Below, one piece after another: positions 7,185 to 16,378 of a DNA stretch of 34,554 nt (positions are counted from its first letter, which is position 1; each line of letters opens with the position of its first letter). Under the pieces are notes generated by a model. It made no database searches. It saw only the letters and a list, made by a program, of their open reading frames with translations, and had not been told where the DNA came from. A program made the position numbers and the translations under genes. Source of the stretch: Spirochaetales bacterium (GTDB lineage Bacteria > Spirochaetota > Spirochaetia > Treponematales > Treponemataceae); assembly GCA_030540405.1 (NCBI GenBank), contig JAUNWH010000030.1:1-34554 (forward strand), written 5' to 3'.

Positions 7185-7991
7185 ATGGGCGAAAATGACG
7201 ATGTTCTGATAGAAATTATTCCTTTTATTCAGGAGCTGATTCCGGGAATTCCTACATCTCTTGTTTTGTTTTTGGTGAAGGCGGCTTTTTTAATTTCTGT
7301 TTGCGCATTGTTTGCTTTTATTATTTTTGCTCTTGTCCTTCATTTTAAAAGAAGAATTTCAGCAAAAAGATATTTAAAGAATCTTCCTGTTTCAAAGGAC
7401 TTGGAAAAAATTGAGCCTGAGCTTAGGAAGAAACTTTTTAGTCTTGTGAGGCAATGTGTTGTTCTTGGCTCTGTAATTGATTCTTATACAAACAGAAAAT
7501 CGAATTCAAAAAAAGTCAGCATGATTGTCTACAGTCTTTTAAAAGACAAAGAGCCTTTTGAGCGGATTCTTTTTTATGCGGCATCGATGGTTTATGATGC
7601 TGGATATTTGGAATTCAAGCAGTCGCTTTTTCATTCTGAAGTTTTAAGCAGAAAGGAAGAAATTTTTTTGCGCACTCATGTCGCAAGAGGACTTTTTCAG
7701 CTTGACTTTGTTCCTTATGAATACAAAAACATATTTTGGGAAGCGGCGTTTTTTCATCATGAAAATCAAAATGGAACAGGATTTCCAGACGGCTTGAATG
7801 GAGATGAAATTCCTTATGTGGCGCGCCTTATTCATTTGACAGAAGATTACGTTTCGCTTGTGCGTCAGGACGGATATAAAAAATCTTTGTCCAGAAAAAA
7901 AGCGTTGGACGAGCTGAAAAAAGTTTCATTTAAATATGACCCGGAGCTTCTTTTGCTTCTTGAAAAAATTTTGCTTGCACGAAAAAAATAA
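7185..7991 (+). CDS. Membrane-anchored degenerate HD-GYP domain protein
   Basis: A 268-residue protein with one transmembrane helix (about residues 26-53) and a cytoplasmic domain resembling HD-GYP cyclic-di-GMP phosphodiesterases. The second half of the active site is well kept: His165, HHE at 191-193, GTGFPDGL (GYP changed to GFP) at 197-204, then IPYVARLIHLTEDYVSL. The first HD pair is broken, because MVYDAG at 136-140 has Tyr137 in place of His before Asp138. It may have altered metal binding, reduced activity, or serve as a c-di-GMP sensor. The ATG at 7185 lacks a Shine-Dalgarno but lies 7 nt after a good -10. Confidence 0.78.
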   Translation: MGENDDVLIEIIPFIQELIPGIPTSLVLFLVKAAFLISVCALFAFIIFALVLHFKRRISAKRYLKNLPVSKDLEKIEPELRKKLFSLVRQCVVLGSVIDSYTNRKSNSKKVSMIVYSLLKDKEPFERILFYAASMVYDAGYLEFKQSLFHSEVLSRKEEIFLRTHVARGLFQLDFVPYEYKNIFWEAAFFHHENQNGTGFPDGLNGDEIPYVARLIHLTEDYVSLVRQDGYKKSLSRKKALDELKKVSFKYDPELLLLLEKILLARKK

Positions 7992-8000
7992 AAAGCTGTA

Positions 8001-8074
8001 GTCATTATCTGGCTTGACCAGATAATCCGTTGTAAATTTACAACAGATTTCCATGTCGTAGCATGGAAATGACA
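8001..8074. repeat. Palindromic repeat, copy R2
   Basis: Two inverted hairpin units, GTCATTATCTGG/CCAGATAAT and TTCCATG/CATGGAA ending AATGAC, flank the perfect 14-mer palindrome TTGTAAATTTACAA. The hairpin letters differ from other copies, but the GTCATT...AATGAC frame is the same. It begins 10 bp after the HD-GYP-like gene. Confidence 0.8.
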
Positions 8075-8096
8075 ATGAAGTTGCGGTTTGCGAAAA

Positions 8097-8125
8097 TTGC
8101 AATTTTTAAAAGTAACTTGTATACT
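8097..8125 (+). promoter_or_regulatory. Leaderless-type promoter of pepT
   Basis: TTGCAA (8097-8102), a 17-bp spacer and TATACT (8120-8125). The ATG of pepT follows after 10 nt with no Shine-Dalgarno. The predicted leader is 0-4 nt. Confidence 0.72.
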
Positions 8126-8135
8126 TAAAATTATT

Positions 8136-9374
8136 ATGGAAGATAAATTAAATATAAAAAATTCTTTGCTTGAGCGGTTTTTGAAATATGTAAAAATTTG
8201 GAGCGAAAGCGATTCTGAAAAAGCTGATTCTGGAATTATGCCCAGCACTTCCGGCCAGAACGAAATAGCTTCTGTTTTGCGCGCTGAATTAAAGTCCCTT
8301 GGACTTGAGAATGTTCAAACAACGGAGCATTGCTATACTTACGGAATTCTTCCTGCAAACGGTTCTACGGAATCTTCAATTTGCCTTCTTGCGCATATAG
8401 ATACTTCTGAAGAAGTTTCCGGGAAAAATGTGAATCCAAAAATTCATGAAAATTATTCAGGCGAAAAAATTATTCTTTGCGGCGCAGAACTTGATCCAAA
8501 AAAAGATTCAGCGCTTTTCATTGCTGCAAAAAATGGCGAAACAATTATAACGAGCGATGGAACAACATTGCTTGGCGCGGACGACAAAGCCGGCGTTGCA
8601 GAAATTGTTTCCTGCCTTGAATATCTTTTGACCCACCCGGAATTAAAGCATCCTGCAATTGAAGTTATTTTTTCCCCGGATGAAGAAACTGGACACGGCA
8701 TGGACAAAGTTCCGCTTGAGCTTTTAAAGTCAAAATGCGCTTACACTGTGGACGGTGGACATATCGGCGAGCTTGAGACAGAATGTTTTAATGCATTCAG
8801 GAGCGATGTTGTTTTTAAGGGCAATGCGACCCACACGGGGACAGCGCGCGGCACAATGGTAAACGCAATCAGCATGGCTTCGTCCTTTGTTGCAAATCTT
8901 CCTGCTGGAGAACGCCCAGAAACAACAGACGGCAGGCAAGGATTTTTTGCGCCGATTTCAATTGAAGGTTCTATAGAAGAATCGAAGGTTTCTCTTTTGC
9001 TCCGTGATTTTTCTGCGGACGGAATGGAAAAAAGAAAATCTATGGTTGAGCTTCTTGCAAAAACTGTTTCTGAACTTTTCGGCGGAAAGGCTGAAGTTTT
9101 GCACACGCAGCAATATTTGAACATGAAAGAAAATCTGGACAAGAATCCGAAAGTTGCAGAGCGGCTTGTTTCAGCGTATAAGGCGATCGGAATAGAGCCG
9201 GTTTTTACTCCGATTCGCGGCGGCACTGACGGTTCTAGGCTTACGGAAATGGGAATTCCTTGCCCGAATATTTTTACAGGCGGACACAATTTTCATTCGC
9301 GCAATGAATGGGCTAGCCTTGACCAGATGATAAAAGCAGTTGAAGTTCTAGTTCATCTTTGCTGCGGTGAATGA
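8136..9374 (+). CDS. pepT: Peptidase T (tripeptide aminopeptidase)
   Basis: A 412-residue M20-family zinc aminopeptidase that removes N-terminal residues from tripeptides in the cytoplasm. Metal and catalytic motifs are all visible: AHIDTSEEVSG (His and catalytic Asp), GADDKAGVAE (bridging Asp), SPDEETGHG (catalytic Glu and metal Glu), VDGG (metal Asp), HTGTARG in the lid domain and GGHNFHS (last His). Length matches PepT (about 410). I chose the ATG at 8136 (MEDKLNIKNSLLERFLKY). Sixteen upstream in-frame codons would lie over the promoter. Neighbours are not functionally linked. Confidence 0.95.
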   Translation: MEDKLNIKNSLLERFLKYVKIWSESDSEKADSGIMPSTSGQNEIASVLRAELKSLGLENVQTTEHCYTYGILPANGSTESSICLLAHIDTSEEVSGKNVNPKIHENYSGEKIILCGAELDPKKDSALFIAAKNGETIITSDGTTLLGADDKAGVAEIVSCLEYLLTHPELKHPAIEVIFSPDEETGHGMDKVPLELLKSKCAYTVDGGHIGELETECFNAFRSDVVFKGNATHTGTARGTMVNAISMASSFVANLPAGERPETTDGRQGFFAPISIEGSIEESKVSLLLRDFSADGMEKRKSMVELLAKTVSELFGGKAEVLHTQQYLNMKENLDKNPKVAERLVSAYKAIGIEPVFTPIRGGTDGSRLTEMGIPCPNIFTGGHNFHSRNEWASLDQMIKAVEVLVHLCCGE

Positions 9375-9402
9375 TTTTCTATAGATAATATTTTTGCCCA
9401 AA

Positions 9403-9431
9403 TTGAAATTCATTCAAAATCTGTTTATAAT
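9403..9431 (+). promoter_or_regulatory. Leaderless promoter of murA
   Basis: TTGAAA (9403-9408), a 17-bp spacer and a perfect TATAAT (9426-9431). The ATG of murA is only 6 nt after the -10, so the A of the start codon is the natural +1. This is the clearest leaderless case in the window. Confidence 0.82.
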
Positions 9432-9437
9432 TGCGTT

Positions 9438-10721
9438 ATGTATGAATATAAAATAGAAGGCGGTTTTCCTATAAAGGGAAATATAAAGGCAAGCGGAAAC
9501 AAAAATGCAGCTCTTCCTTGCATTGCGGCTTCCTTGCTTACTTCCGAAAAAGTTATTTTACGAAATATTCCAGAAATTGAAGATACAGGCGTTATGCTTT
9601 TGATTTTGCAGTCGTTTGGCGCAAAAGTTGAAAAGCTTTCTGAAAATGCCTGGGAAATAAATGCTTCTGAAATATCTCGAAATGACATTCCTCCTGAGCT
9701 TAGTAAAAAAATCCGCGCTTCAATTCTTTTTGCAGGACCTTTGCTTGCCCGCACTGGAAAAGCCATAATGCCGCCGCCTGGTGGAGATGTTATTGGCCGC
9801 CGCCGTCTTGACACTCACTTTCTTGCGCTTGAAGAACTTGGCGCGCGTGTTTCAATAGATAGAAAATTTGAATTCAGCGCGAATAAACTTGTTGGCTCTG
9901 ATATTTTTCTTGATGAAACTTCTGTTACTGCCACAGAAAATGCTGTTATGGCGGCTGTTCTTGCGGAAGGTTCAACAGAAATTACAAATGCGGCCAGCGA
10001 GCCTCATGTTCAGGATTTGTGCAATATGCTGAATGCAATGGGCGCAAAAATTTCAGGAGTCGGATCAAATATTTTAAAGATTGAAGGCGTGAAAAAACTC
10101 AAGGGCTGCGATTTTTCAATTGGTCCGGATTTTATGGAAATAGGTTCTTTCATTGGACTTGCCGCCGCCACTCACGGTTCTATAAAAATTGAAGGTGTCC
10201 GTGTAAATGATTTGCGTCCGCTGCGAATTTCTTTTAACAAGCTTGGAATCCGCTGGGATATTGAAGAAGATGTTCTTACAGTTTCCGCAGATCAGGAAAT
10301 GAAAGTGAACACGGATTTAGGCGGAATGATTCCAAAAATTGATGACAGTCCTTGGCCGGGATTTCCGCCGGATTTAACTTCGATTATGACAGTTGTTGCA
10401 ACTCAAGTTGAAGGAACTGTTTTGATTTTTGAAAAAATGTTTGAAAGCCGAATGTTCTTTGTGGATAAGCTTATAAGCATGGGCGCGCGAATTACGCTTT
10501 GTGATCCTCACCGTGCTGTTGTTGCAGGTCCAAGTTCTCTTCATGGCGAGCATCTTGTTTCTCCTGATGTCCGTGCGGGAATGGCAATGGTTATTGCGGC
10601 TCTTTGCGCTCGTGGAGAAAGCCGGATTAGCAATGTGTATCAGATTGAACGCGGCTACGAAAACCTTGTAGAACGCTTAAAGTCCCTTGGCGCGCATATA
10701 GAAAAAATAGACATCGCTTGA
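9438..10721 (+). CDS. murA: UDP-N-acetylglucosamine 1-carboxyvinyltransferase (Asp variant)
   Basis: A 427-residue EPSP-synthase-fold enzyme for the first committed step of peptidoglycan synthesis: enolpyruvyl transfer from PEP to UDP-GlcNAc. Family motifs include [18 protein letters not shown], the [13 protein letters not shown] helix, [16 protein letters not shown] (catalytic Asp/PEP site region), ESRMFFV and AGMAMVIAA. The active-site loop reads [12 protein letters not shown], so the usual catalytic Cys (Cys115 of E. coli) is Asp117 here (nt 9786-9788). That substitution is known to keep activity but abolish alkylation by fosfomycin. The name murA is preferred over murZ since only one copy is seen. 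Translation appears leaderless. Confidence 0.96.
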   Translation: MYEYKIEGGFPIKGNIKASGNKNAALPCIAASLLTSEKVILRNIPEIEDTGVMLLILQSFGAKVEKLSENAWEINASEISRNDIPPELSKKIRASILFAGPLLARTGKAIMPPPGGDVIGRRRLDTHFLALEELGARVSIDRKFEFSANKLVGSDIFLDETSVTATENAVMAAVLAEGSTEITNAASEPHVQDLCNMLNAMGAKISGVGSNILKIEGVKKLKGCDFSIGPDFMEIGSFIGLAAATHGSIKIEGVRVNDLRPLRISFNKLGIRWDIEEDVLTVSADQEMKVNTDLGGMIPKIDDSPWPGFPPDLTSIMTVVATQVEGTVLIFEKMFESRMFFVDKLISMGARITLCDPHRAVVAGPSSLHGEHLVSPDVRAGMAMVIAALCARGESRISNVYQIERGYENLVERLKSLGAHIEKIDIA

Positions 10722-10728
10722 CGTCTTG

Positions 10729-10757
10729 TTGAAATATAAATAAAAAAAGAATAATCT
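10729..10757 (+). promoter_or_regulatory. Possible promoter of thrS
   Basis: TTGAAA (10729-10734), a 17-bp spacer and TAATCT (10752-10757), giving a leader of about 30 nt with a proper GAGGAA ribosome site. No T-box leader is visible in this short gap, so tRNA-dependent antitermination is unlikely. Confidence 0.45.
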
Positions 10758-10793
10758 ATGCTATTAGCAGTATAGAATTTCGAGGAATTGAAA

Positions 10794-12551
10794 ATGGCAG
10801 TTGATGAAAAATTACAGACAATACGCCACAGTTGTGCGCACGTAATGGCAGAAGCAGTTTTAAATCTTTTTCCGGGAACAAAAATTGCAATCGGTCCTGC
10901 AATAGAAAACGGATTTTATTACGATTTTGATTTTCCAGAAGGACACAAGGTTTGCGCGGATGATTTTGCTTCAATAGAAAAAGAAATGCGCAAAATTATT
11001 TCCGGCAACCATGATTTTATCCGCAAAGAAGTTTCAAAGCCAGAAGCGCTTGAGCTTTTTAAAGATCAGCCTTACAAGGAAGAGCTTATAAAGGAACTTC
11101 CAGAAGGTGAAGTTATAACAACTTATGAGCAGGACGGCTACCTTGATTTGTGCCGCGGTCCTCATGTTGCGAATACAAAGGAAATAAATCAGCAGTCATT
11201 TAAACTTATGAGCATTGCCGGCGCTTATTGGAGAGGAGATGTAAAACGTCCGATGCTTACACGCATTTATGCAGTTTGCTTTTACAAGCCGAATGATTTA
11301 AAAGATTATCTTACAATGCTTGAAGAGGCGGACAAACGCGATCACCGCAAGCTTGGCGTGCAGCTGGATTTGTTCCATCTTGACCCGGAAGATCCAGGCC
11401 AGATTTTCTGGCATCCGAATGGCTGGACAATGTATGTAACTTTGCAAGACTATATGCGCGAAAAAATCCGCAAAGACGGTTATATGGAAGTAAATACGCC
11501 AGCTATAATGCCTCGCACTTTGTGGGAGCGTTCTGGGCACTGGGGACATTACCAAAAAAATATGTTTGTGACAGAAAGTGAAAAACGTATGTTTGCAATC
11601 AAGCCCATGAACTGTCCTGGCGCACTTGAAATTTTCAATTCAAGAGTCCGCTCATACAAAGACTTGCCGATGCGTCTTGCGGAATTTGGACATTGTGTTC
11701 GCAATGAGCCAAGCGGAACTTTGCATGGAATTATGCGTGTGCGCGGATTTGTTCAGGACGATGCGCATATTATCTGCACAGAAGATCAGATTGAAAGTGA
11801 AGTTTCTAAATTCTGCCGTTTGCTTCTTGATGTTTATAAAGATTTTGGTTTTGACAAAAATTTGCTTGTAAAACTTTCTACAATGCCGGAAGATCACGTT
11901 GGCGATTTGGAAACTTGGCAGCACGCGGAAAAAGCGTTGGCGGCGGCTTGCAAGTCAGCAGGAATGGAATATGAGATTCAGCCTGGTGAAGGCGCATTCT
12001 ACGGACCTAAACTTGAGTTCACGCTTATTGATGCTCTTGGCCGTCAGTGGCAGTGCGGAACGATTCAGCTTGACTATCAGCTTCCGAGCGCGGAACGTCT
12101 TAACGCTGAGTATATCGGCGCGGACAATCAAAAGCATCATCCTGTAATGCTGCACCGCGCGGTTCTTGGTTCTCTTGAGCGCTTCCTTGGAATTCTAATT
12201 GAAAACTATGCTGGCGTTTTCCCGGCTTGGCTTTCATTTGAGCAGGCGGCGGTTGTTCCTGTTGCTCCAGAATTCAACTCTTATGCTGAAAAAGTTGCTG
12301 ATGAGCTTAAGTCGCTTGGAGTGCGCGCAAATGCTTATACAGACGACAGCAACATGAAAAACAAAATCAAGAATATTTCAACGGAACACAGAACTCCGTA
12401 CATTCTTGTTGTTGGAGAAAAAGAGCAGGGAGAAAATTCCGTCACTTGCCGCTTTAGATTTTCATCTAAAATTCCGCAGAAAGCATTTGCTCTCAAGGAA
12501 TTTGAAGATTATATCTTGGACAAAATCAGAACGCATTACAACGGAATTTAA
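10794..12551 (+). CDS. thrS: Threonyl-tRNA synthetase without TGS domain
   Basis: A 585-residue class II synthetase that charges tRNA-Thr. It begins directly in the editing domain: HSCAH (His12, His16) and DLCRGPH (Cys120, His124) form the hydrolytic site that clears Ser-tRNA-Thr. The catalytic core has the zinc ligands Cys274 (MNCPGAL), His325 (DDAHI) and His454 (MLHRAV), and motif 2 ([11 protein letters not shown]). An anticodon-binding domain ends the protein (VVPVAP...FRFSSK). The N-terminal TGS domain of about 60 residues found in E. coli is missing, as in other spirochaetal enzymes I recall. I chose the ATG at 10794 because GAGGAA lies 6-7 nt upstream. Its stop overlaps the convergent gene by 4 bp. 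Confidence 0.96.
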   Translation: MAVDEKLQTIRHSCAHVMAEAVLNLFPGTKIAIGPAIENGFYYDFDFPEGHKVCADDFASIEKEMRKIISGNHDFIRKEVSKPEALELFKDQPYKEELIKELPEGEVITTYEQDGYLDLCRGPHVANTKEINQQSFKLMSIAGAYWRGDVKRPMLTRIYAVCFYKPNDLKDYLTMLEEADKRDHRKLGVQLDLFHLDPEDPGQIFWHPNGWTMYVTLQDYMREKIRKDGYMEVNTPAIMPRTLWERSGHWGHYQKNMFVTESEKRMFAIKPMNCPGALEIFNSRVRSYKDLPMRLAEFGHCVRNEPSGTLHGIMRVRGFVQDDAHIICTEDQIESEVSKFCRLLLDVYKDFGFDKNLLVKLSTMPEDHVGDLETWQHAEKALAAACKSAGMEYEIQPGEGAFYGPKLEFTLIDALGRQWQCGTIQLDYQLPSAERLNAEYIGADNQKHHPVMLHRAVLGSLERFLGILIENYAGVFPAWLSFEQAAVVPVAPEFNSYAEKVADELKSLGVRANAYTDDSNMKNKIKNISTEHRTPYILVVGEKEQGENSVTCRFRFSSKIPQKAFALKEFEDYILDKIRTHYNGI

Positions 12552-13210
12552 AAATCTATAGAGAAAACTTTTTCTTCAGATAAAGTCAGAAAATCCGTAA
12601 GTGGAATAGAAAATCGTTTTGTTTTTCCTGCGGGCGAAACAAGCGAAAGTTCCACTGCGGATTTTTTTAGTTCCTGCGCAAGATTTTCACCGTAGACAAC
12701 CGCAACTAAATCTTCGTATTCGCTGGCAGTCATTTCTTCGCCTGTGAAAACCGGAGCCATAAGAAGGTCAAAAAAACTTTGGGTTTCTGCAGGAAGCGTT
12801 GAAGCTAATTTTTTTATATTTTCCGGGCCGAATTTTATTTTTAATGATTTTTCATTCTGGGAAACAAAGCTTGAAAAATTCCCAGTTCCAGAAATATTCA
12901 GTTTGGAAAATTCAGGAGACGAAATTTTTGCATTTTTGAATTCTGAATTTTCTAGTGCGGATTTTATTTTTTTTGTATCGAAAATTACAAGCTCGTTATT
13001 TGAGTCAAGTCCGCCGCTGGAATTAATTTCGCTTAGTCCGTTTGAAGCTTCTTTTATTGCAGTTGAAATTACTTCACCTAAATCAATTTCAGCTGAAAAA
13101 GTCTGCATTCCATTTTTTTCCGCTTTGACTTGAATTAAAGATGCGCAGCCTGTAAATGCAAGTAGTGCAAAAAGATAAAAGGTTGCGCATATATATTTTG
13201 CTCTTTTCAT
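12548..13210 (-). CDS. Predicted lipoprotein of unknown function
   Basis: A 220-residue lipoprotein: [20 protein letters not shown] with lipobox FTGC (mature Cys21). The mature part is about 200 residues, Ser/Glu/Lys rich, with segments such as [47 protein letters not shown] and a C-terminal [20 protein letters not shown] do not recognise a domain; conserved treponemal lipoproteins of this style exist. It starts 30 bp after the NlpC/P60 gene on the same strand, so the two are probably co-transcribed and may act together at the cell wall. No clear Shine-Dalgarno precedes the ATG. Its stop codon overlaps that of thrS (convergent). Confidence 0.82.
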   Translation of the reverse strand: MKRAKYICATFYLFALLAFTGCASLIQVKAEKNGMQTFSAEIDLGEVISTAIKEASNGLSEINSSGGLDSNNELVIFDTKKIKSALENSEFKNAKISSPEFSKLNISGTGNFSSFVSQNEKSLKIKFGPENIKKLASTLPAETQSFFDLLMAPVFTGEEMTASEYEDLVAVVYGENLAQELKKSAVELSLVSPAGKTKRFSIPLTDFLTLSEEKVFSIDF

Positions 13211-13240
13211 ATCATTGAAAACAGATTTTTGCGGAAAATG

Positions 13241-13819
13241 TTACTTTTTTTGCACTCTTGTATTTTGTGTTTTTGCAGCTTGAGCTTGTACTTTTGTGCG
13301 CGGAAGAATTCTTCCATATCCAAAGAAATGGTTTTTCCAGAAACGTTCGCTAATCAATGTAAGTTGCACGCCTGTTTTTGGACCGTCGCTTACTGCCGAA
13401 ACGAAAACGCGTTTTCCGTTGAATTCAGTAATTGGTCCGCGGTAAACTCCGCAGTAAAGTCCAATATGCGTTACGCGGTCAGAGTTCGGATCATTTTTAA
13501 AGAACATCAAGTCGCCTGGCTCTTTTTCCTTTGGGTCGATTTTTAATACACGGCTGCTGTTGTAAATTTCATTTGCAGTGCGCGGAAGCTGAATGCCGGC
13601 TCCGTTTTTAACTGCATAATCTATGAATCCGCTGCAGTCGAATCCTGTTTCTGGATCTGTTCCGCCGTAAACATATTTTGTTCCTACAAATGAAAGCGAA
13701 TATGTTATGAGTTTTTGTCTTCTTTCTGAAACTTTCGGGGCTGCAAAAATTCCCTGCAAAACTATAAGGGAAAAAATAAAATAAAATGAAAGTTTGTAAA
13801 TTTTGTTGTGCTTTTCCAT
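13241..13819 (-). CDS. Secreted NlpC/P60 cysteine peptidase (peptidoglycan hydrolase)
   Basis: A 192-residue protein with a signal peptide (hydrophobic about residues 9-24, likely cleavage near FAA) followed by a compact NlpC/P60 domain. The catalytic Cys62 lies in FDCSGFIDY and the catalytic His118 in VTHIGLY. The GTKYVYGGTDPETGFDCSG entry and the PGDLMFF strand are typical of the family, which cleaves D-Glu-diaminopimelate or related peptide bonds in cell-wall stems. There are no SH3 or LysM modules. The C-terminal tail is Gln/Lys/Ala rich and low in complexity. The ATG at 13819 has GAGGTA upstream. It is first gene of a pair with the downstream lipoprotein. Confidence 0.92.
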   Translation of the reverse strand: MEKHNKIYKLSFYFIFSLIVLQGIFAAPKVSERRQKLITYSLSFVGTKYVYGGTDPETGFDCSGFIDYAVKNGAGIQLPRTANEIYNSSRVLKIDPKEKEPGDLMFFKNDPNSDRVTHIGLYCGVYRGPITEFNGKRVFVSAVSDGPKTGVQLTLISERFWKNHFFGYGRILPRTKVQAQAAKTQNTRVQKK

Positions 13820-13902
13820 AATAATACCTCGAAAAAATTCAGTTTTAGCTTAAAGCCTTTTCAAAAGAATAGTGCCACAATGCTGGAATTTTTTCAAGAA
13901 GA

Positions 13903-13940
13903 TTTGACATATTGACGTAAAATGTCAAAATAGATAGACT
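13903..13940 (+). promoter_or_regulatory. fabV promoter region with an operator-like dyad
   Basis: TTGACG (13912-13917), a 17-bp spacer and TAGACT (13935-13940) form a plausible promoter. An 8-bp perfect dyad, TTTGACAT (13903-13910) and ATGTCAAA (13922-13929), brackets the -35 and reads like an operator of a dimeric repressor. The regulator is not identifiable. Confidence 0.5.
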
Positions 13941-13978
13941 TTAAAATTGTAACAATATTTTTCACAGGAGACTTTAAA

Positions 13979-15196
13979 ATGATTATTAAACCGATGATCC
14001 GCAGCAATATGTGTATCAATGCTCATCCAATTGGCTGCGCAAAAGAAACAGAAAATCAGATCAATTATGTTATAGCTCAGAAGGCAAAGCGTGGCACTAA
14101 GACTTTGGCGGAAGGCGGAAAAGCTCCAAAGACTGTTCTTGTTCTTGGCTGCTCTACAGGCTACGGACTTGCAAGCAGAATTACAGCGGCTTTTGAATAC
14201 GGAGCTGACACAATCGGAGTTTCATTTGAAAAACAGCCTACACAGGTAAAAGGCGGAACTCCTGGCTGGTACAACAATATGGCGTTTGACAAGGCCGCAG
14301 AAAAAGCCGGATTAAAGACAAAGACTTTCAATGCGGATGCTTACAGCGATGAATGCCGCGCGGAAGTTATAAAGCAGCTTAAAGACTGGGGCGCAAAAGC
14401 TGACCTTGTTATTTATTCATTGGCAAGCCCAGTCCGCACAGATCCAGATACAAAAGTTATGTACCGTTCAGTAATCAAGCCTATTAATCAGGTTTATTCT
14501 GGCGCGTCTCTTGATATGATGACCGGAAAAATTACTCAGGCTTCAACACAGCCAGCGGAAGGAGATGAAATTCCGAACACTGTAAAAGTAATGGGCGGCG
14601 AAGACTGGGAAAGATGGATTAAGTATCTTTCAGAAGCGGATGTTCTTGCAGATGGTTGCCGCACTTTGGCTTATTCTTACATCGGACCTTCTCTTTCTCA
14701 TCCAATTTACCGCGACGGAACAATCGGCGAGGCAAAAAAGGATTTGGAAAAACGCGCGCACAACATTGATGCTGCTCTTAAGGCAAAAGGCGGAGCTGCT
14801 TACGTAAGTGTTAACAAGGGACTTATTACACGTTCATCTTCTGTTATTCCAATTATCACACAGTATCTTGGAGTTCTTTTTAAGATTATGAAAAAGCAGG
14901 GAACTCATGAAGGATGCATTGAGCAGATGGAGCGTTTGTTTGCCGAGCGTCTTTACACTGCTGACGGAAAAGTTCCTGTAGATTCAGAAAATAGAATCCG
15001 CATGGATGACTGGGAAATGGATCCAAAGGTTCAGGATGAAGTGAACAAAGTTATGCCGGCTGTTACAGAAGAAAATGTAAACGAGCTTGTTGATTTGGCA
15101 GGAATCCGCCACGACTTCCTGATTATAAACGGCTTCGATGTTGACGGCGTTGACTACAACAAAGAAGTTACAGATATGTCAAAAATAGAATACTAA
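13979..15196 (+). CDS. fabV: Trans-2-enoyl-CoA / enoyl-ACP reductase (FabV/Ter)
   Basis: A 405-residue NADH-dependent reductase of the FabV/Ter family, a large short-chain dehydrogenase type. The enzyme of Treponema denticola (TdTer) is the well-known crotonyl-CoA reductase. Visible features are the N-terminal MIIKPMIRSNMCINAHP, the Rossmann loop VLVLGCSTGYGLASRI, the signature Tyr244-X8-Lys253 in HPIYRDGTIGEAK, preceded by AYSYIGP, and the long C-terminal extension typical of the family (IRMDDWEMDPKVQ). It has an AGGAGA site 7 nt before the ATG. It may serve fatty-acid elongation (ACP substrate), butyrate-type fermentation (CoA substrate), or both. Sequence alone does not separate these. Single-gene unit; repeat R3 follows 23 bp downstream. 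Confidence 0.96.
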   Translation: MIIKPMIRSNMCINAHPIGCAKETENQINYVIAQKAKRGTKTLAEGGKAPKTVLVLGCSTGYGLASRITAAFEYGADTIGVSFEKQPTQVKGGTPGWYNNMAFDKAAEKAGLKTKTFNADAYSDECRAEVIKQLKDWGAKADLVIYSLASPVRTDPDTKVMYRSVIKPINQVYSGASLDMMTGKITQASTQPAEGDEIPNTVKVMGGEDWERWIKYLSEADVLADGCRTLAYSYIGPSLSHPIYRDGTIGEAKKDLEKRAHNIDAALKAKGGAAYVSVNKGLITRSSSVIPIITQYLGVLFKIMKKQGTHEGCIEQMERLFAERLYTADGKVPVDSENRIRMDDWEMDPKVQDEVNKVMPAVTEENVNELVDLAGIRHDFLIINGFDVDGVDYNKEVTDMSKIEY

Positions 15197-15219
15197 ATTT
15201 TTATCATCAATTGTGTAAA

Positions 15220-15321
15220 GTCTCATTGCCGGGCATAGACCCGGTGATGTTTGCATAGCAAATTCAGTCAGCAATCTTGTAAATGATATTAGATTCCCGC
15301 AACAAGTGCGGGAACGACAGT
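15220..15321. repeat. Palindromic repeat, diverged full copy R3
   Basis: The left unit TCTCATTGCCGGG...CCCGGTGAT and the right unit GATTCCCGCA...TGCGGGAACGACAGT are inverted relative to each other, with an unrelated middle. It lies between fabV and the xylanase gene and may act as the fabV 3' end. It ends 29 bp before the xylanase start codon. Confidence 0.75.
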
Positions 15322-15349
15322 TTTAGTCTTGTTAGCAAGGAGCTTTTTT

Positions 15350-16369
15350 GTGAAAAATAGAAGTAGAATTCACTTTTTTATTGTATTAGTTTTTACTGTG
15401 TTTCTTTGTTCCTGCGTAAAATCTTTTAAAAATGCTGCAAAAGATAATGGTTTTAATTCTGGAATGGCTGTTACTGTAGGCGATATTTTTAATCCTGAAA
15501 CTATAAAAATATTGCAGAATGATTGCTCAATCATTGTTTATGAAAATAGCATGAAGTGGGCAAATTTAAGACCTAATAAAACTTTTTGGAATTGGAATGA
15601 TATTGATTCTCTTGTAGAATTTGCAGAAAAAAATAATATGCGTGTAAAATGGCATACTCTTTTTTGGCATCAACAAAATTCTCCTTTTGTTTCAAGTTCA
15701 TGGACAAGAGAGCAAGCTATACAAATGATGAATGAACATATTGAAACAATCATGTCGCGCTATAAAGGAAAAATTGCAGAATATGATGTTGTTAATGAAA
15801 TGTTCAACGAAGATGGTTCTATGCGTCAAAATGTATGGTACGAAACTATTGGCGCAGACTATATTGACATTGCTCTTGAAAAAGCACATCAGGTAGATCC
15901 AGATGCAAAATTATTTTTAAATGAATTTAATAATGAAGAAAAAGGACATCCAAAAGCAGATGCCATGTATAATCTAGTTAAAAATTTAAAAGAGCGAGGA
16001 ATTCCTATTGATGGTGTTGGAATGCAGCTTCACCTTGATGCAAGGATAAGTTATAGTGAATACGCAATCCGTCAGAATATCCAGCGTTATGAAGATATGG
16101 GCATTGCAGTGTCTTTTAGCGAAGTTGATGTAAGAATTCCAGTTGAGAATTCAAAAGCCTATGAAAATGCTCAGGAGAATATTTATCTTATGCTATATAA
16201 AATAGCAAGCGAAATGCCAAATGTTACAAGCTTTATTACTTGGGGAATTTCTGATAATCATAGCTGGGTTCCTTCTACTTTTCCGGGAACAGGAAATGCA
16301 TTGCTGTATGATAAGGACTTTAAGCCGAAACCAGTCTATAATGCAATTCTTAAAGAATTAAAAAAATAG
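15350..16369 (+). CDS. Endo-1,4-beta-xylanase, GH10, lipoprotein
   Basis: A 339-residue secreted xylanase with only the GH10 TIM-barrel domain. The signal peptide (residues 1-21) ends in lipobox LCSC, with Cys22 as the lipidated residue. Family hallmarks are YENSMKW (substrate-binding Glu-Asn-Lys), VKWHTLFWHQQ, the acid/base Glu150 in YDVVNEMF and the nucleophile Glu258 in FSEVDVRI, then FITWGISDNHSWVP. I chose the GTG at 15350 because AAGGAG lies 7 nt upstream. The TTG 21 nt earlier lacks support. Its codons look more AT-rich than those of neighbouring core genes, which could mean acquisition by transfer. It should degrade xylan at the cell surface, next to the barrel protein and LacI regulator. 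Confidence 0.94.
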   Translation: MKNRSRIHFFIVLVFTVFLCSCVKSFKNAAKDNGFNSGMAVTVGDIFNPETIKILQNDCSIIVYENSMKWANLRPNKTFWNWNDIDSLVEFAEKNNMRVKWHTLFWHQQNSPFVSSSWTREQAIQMMNEHIETIMSRYKGKIAEYDVVNEMFNEDGSMRQNVWYETIGADYIDIALEKAHQVDPDAKLFLNEFNNEEKGHPKADAMYNLVKNLKERGIPIDGVGMQLHLDARISYSEYAIRQNIQRYEDMGIAVSFSEVDVRIPVENSKAYENAQENIYLMLYKIASEMPNVTSFITWGISDNHSWVPSTFPGTGNALLYDKDFKPKPVYNAILKELKK

Positions 16370-16378
16370 ATAAAAGCT

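Noticed and set aside
8741..9289. Long open frame (182 codons) antisense to pepT
   Set aside because: It is Ser/Pro-rich as expected from the complement of a coding strand. PepT motifs on the plus strand are decisive.
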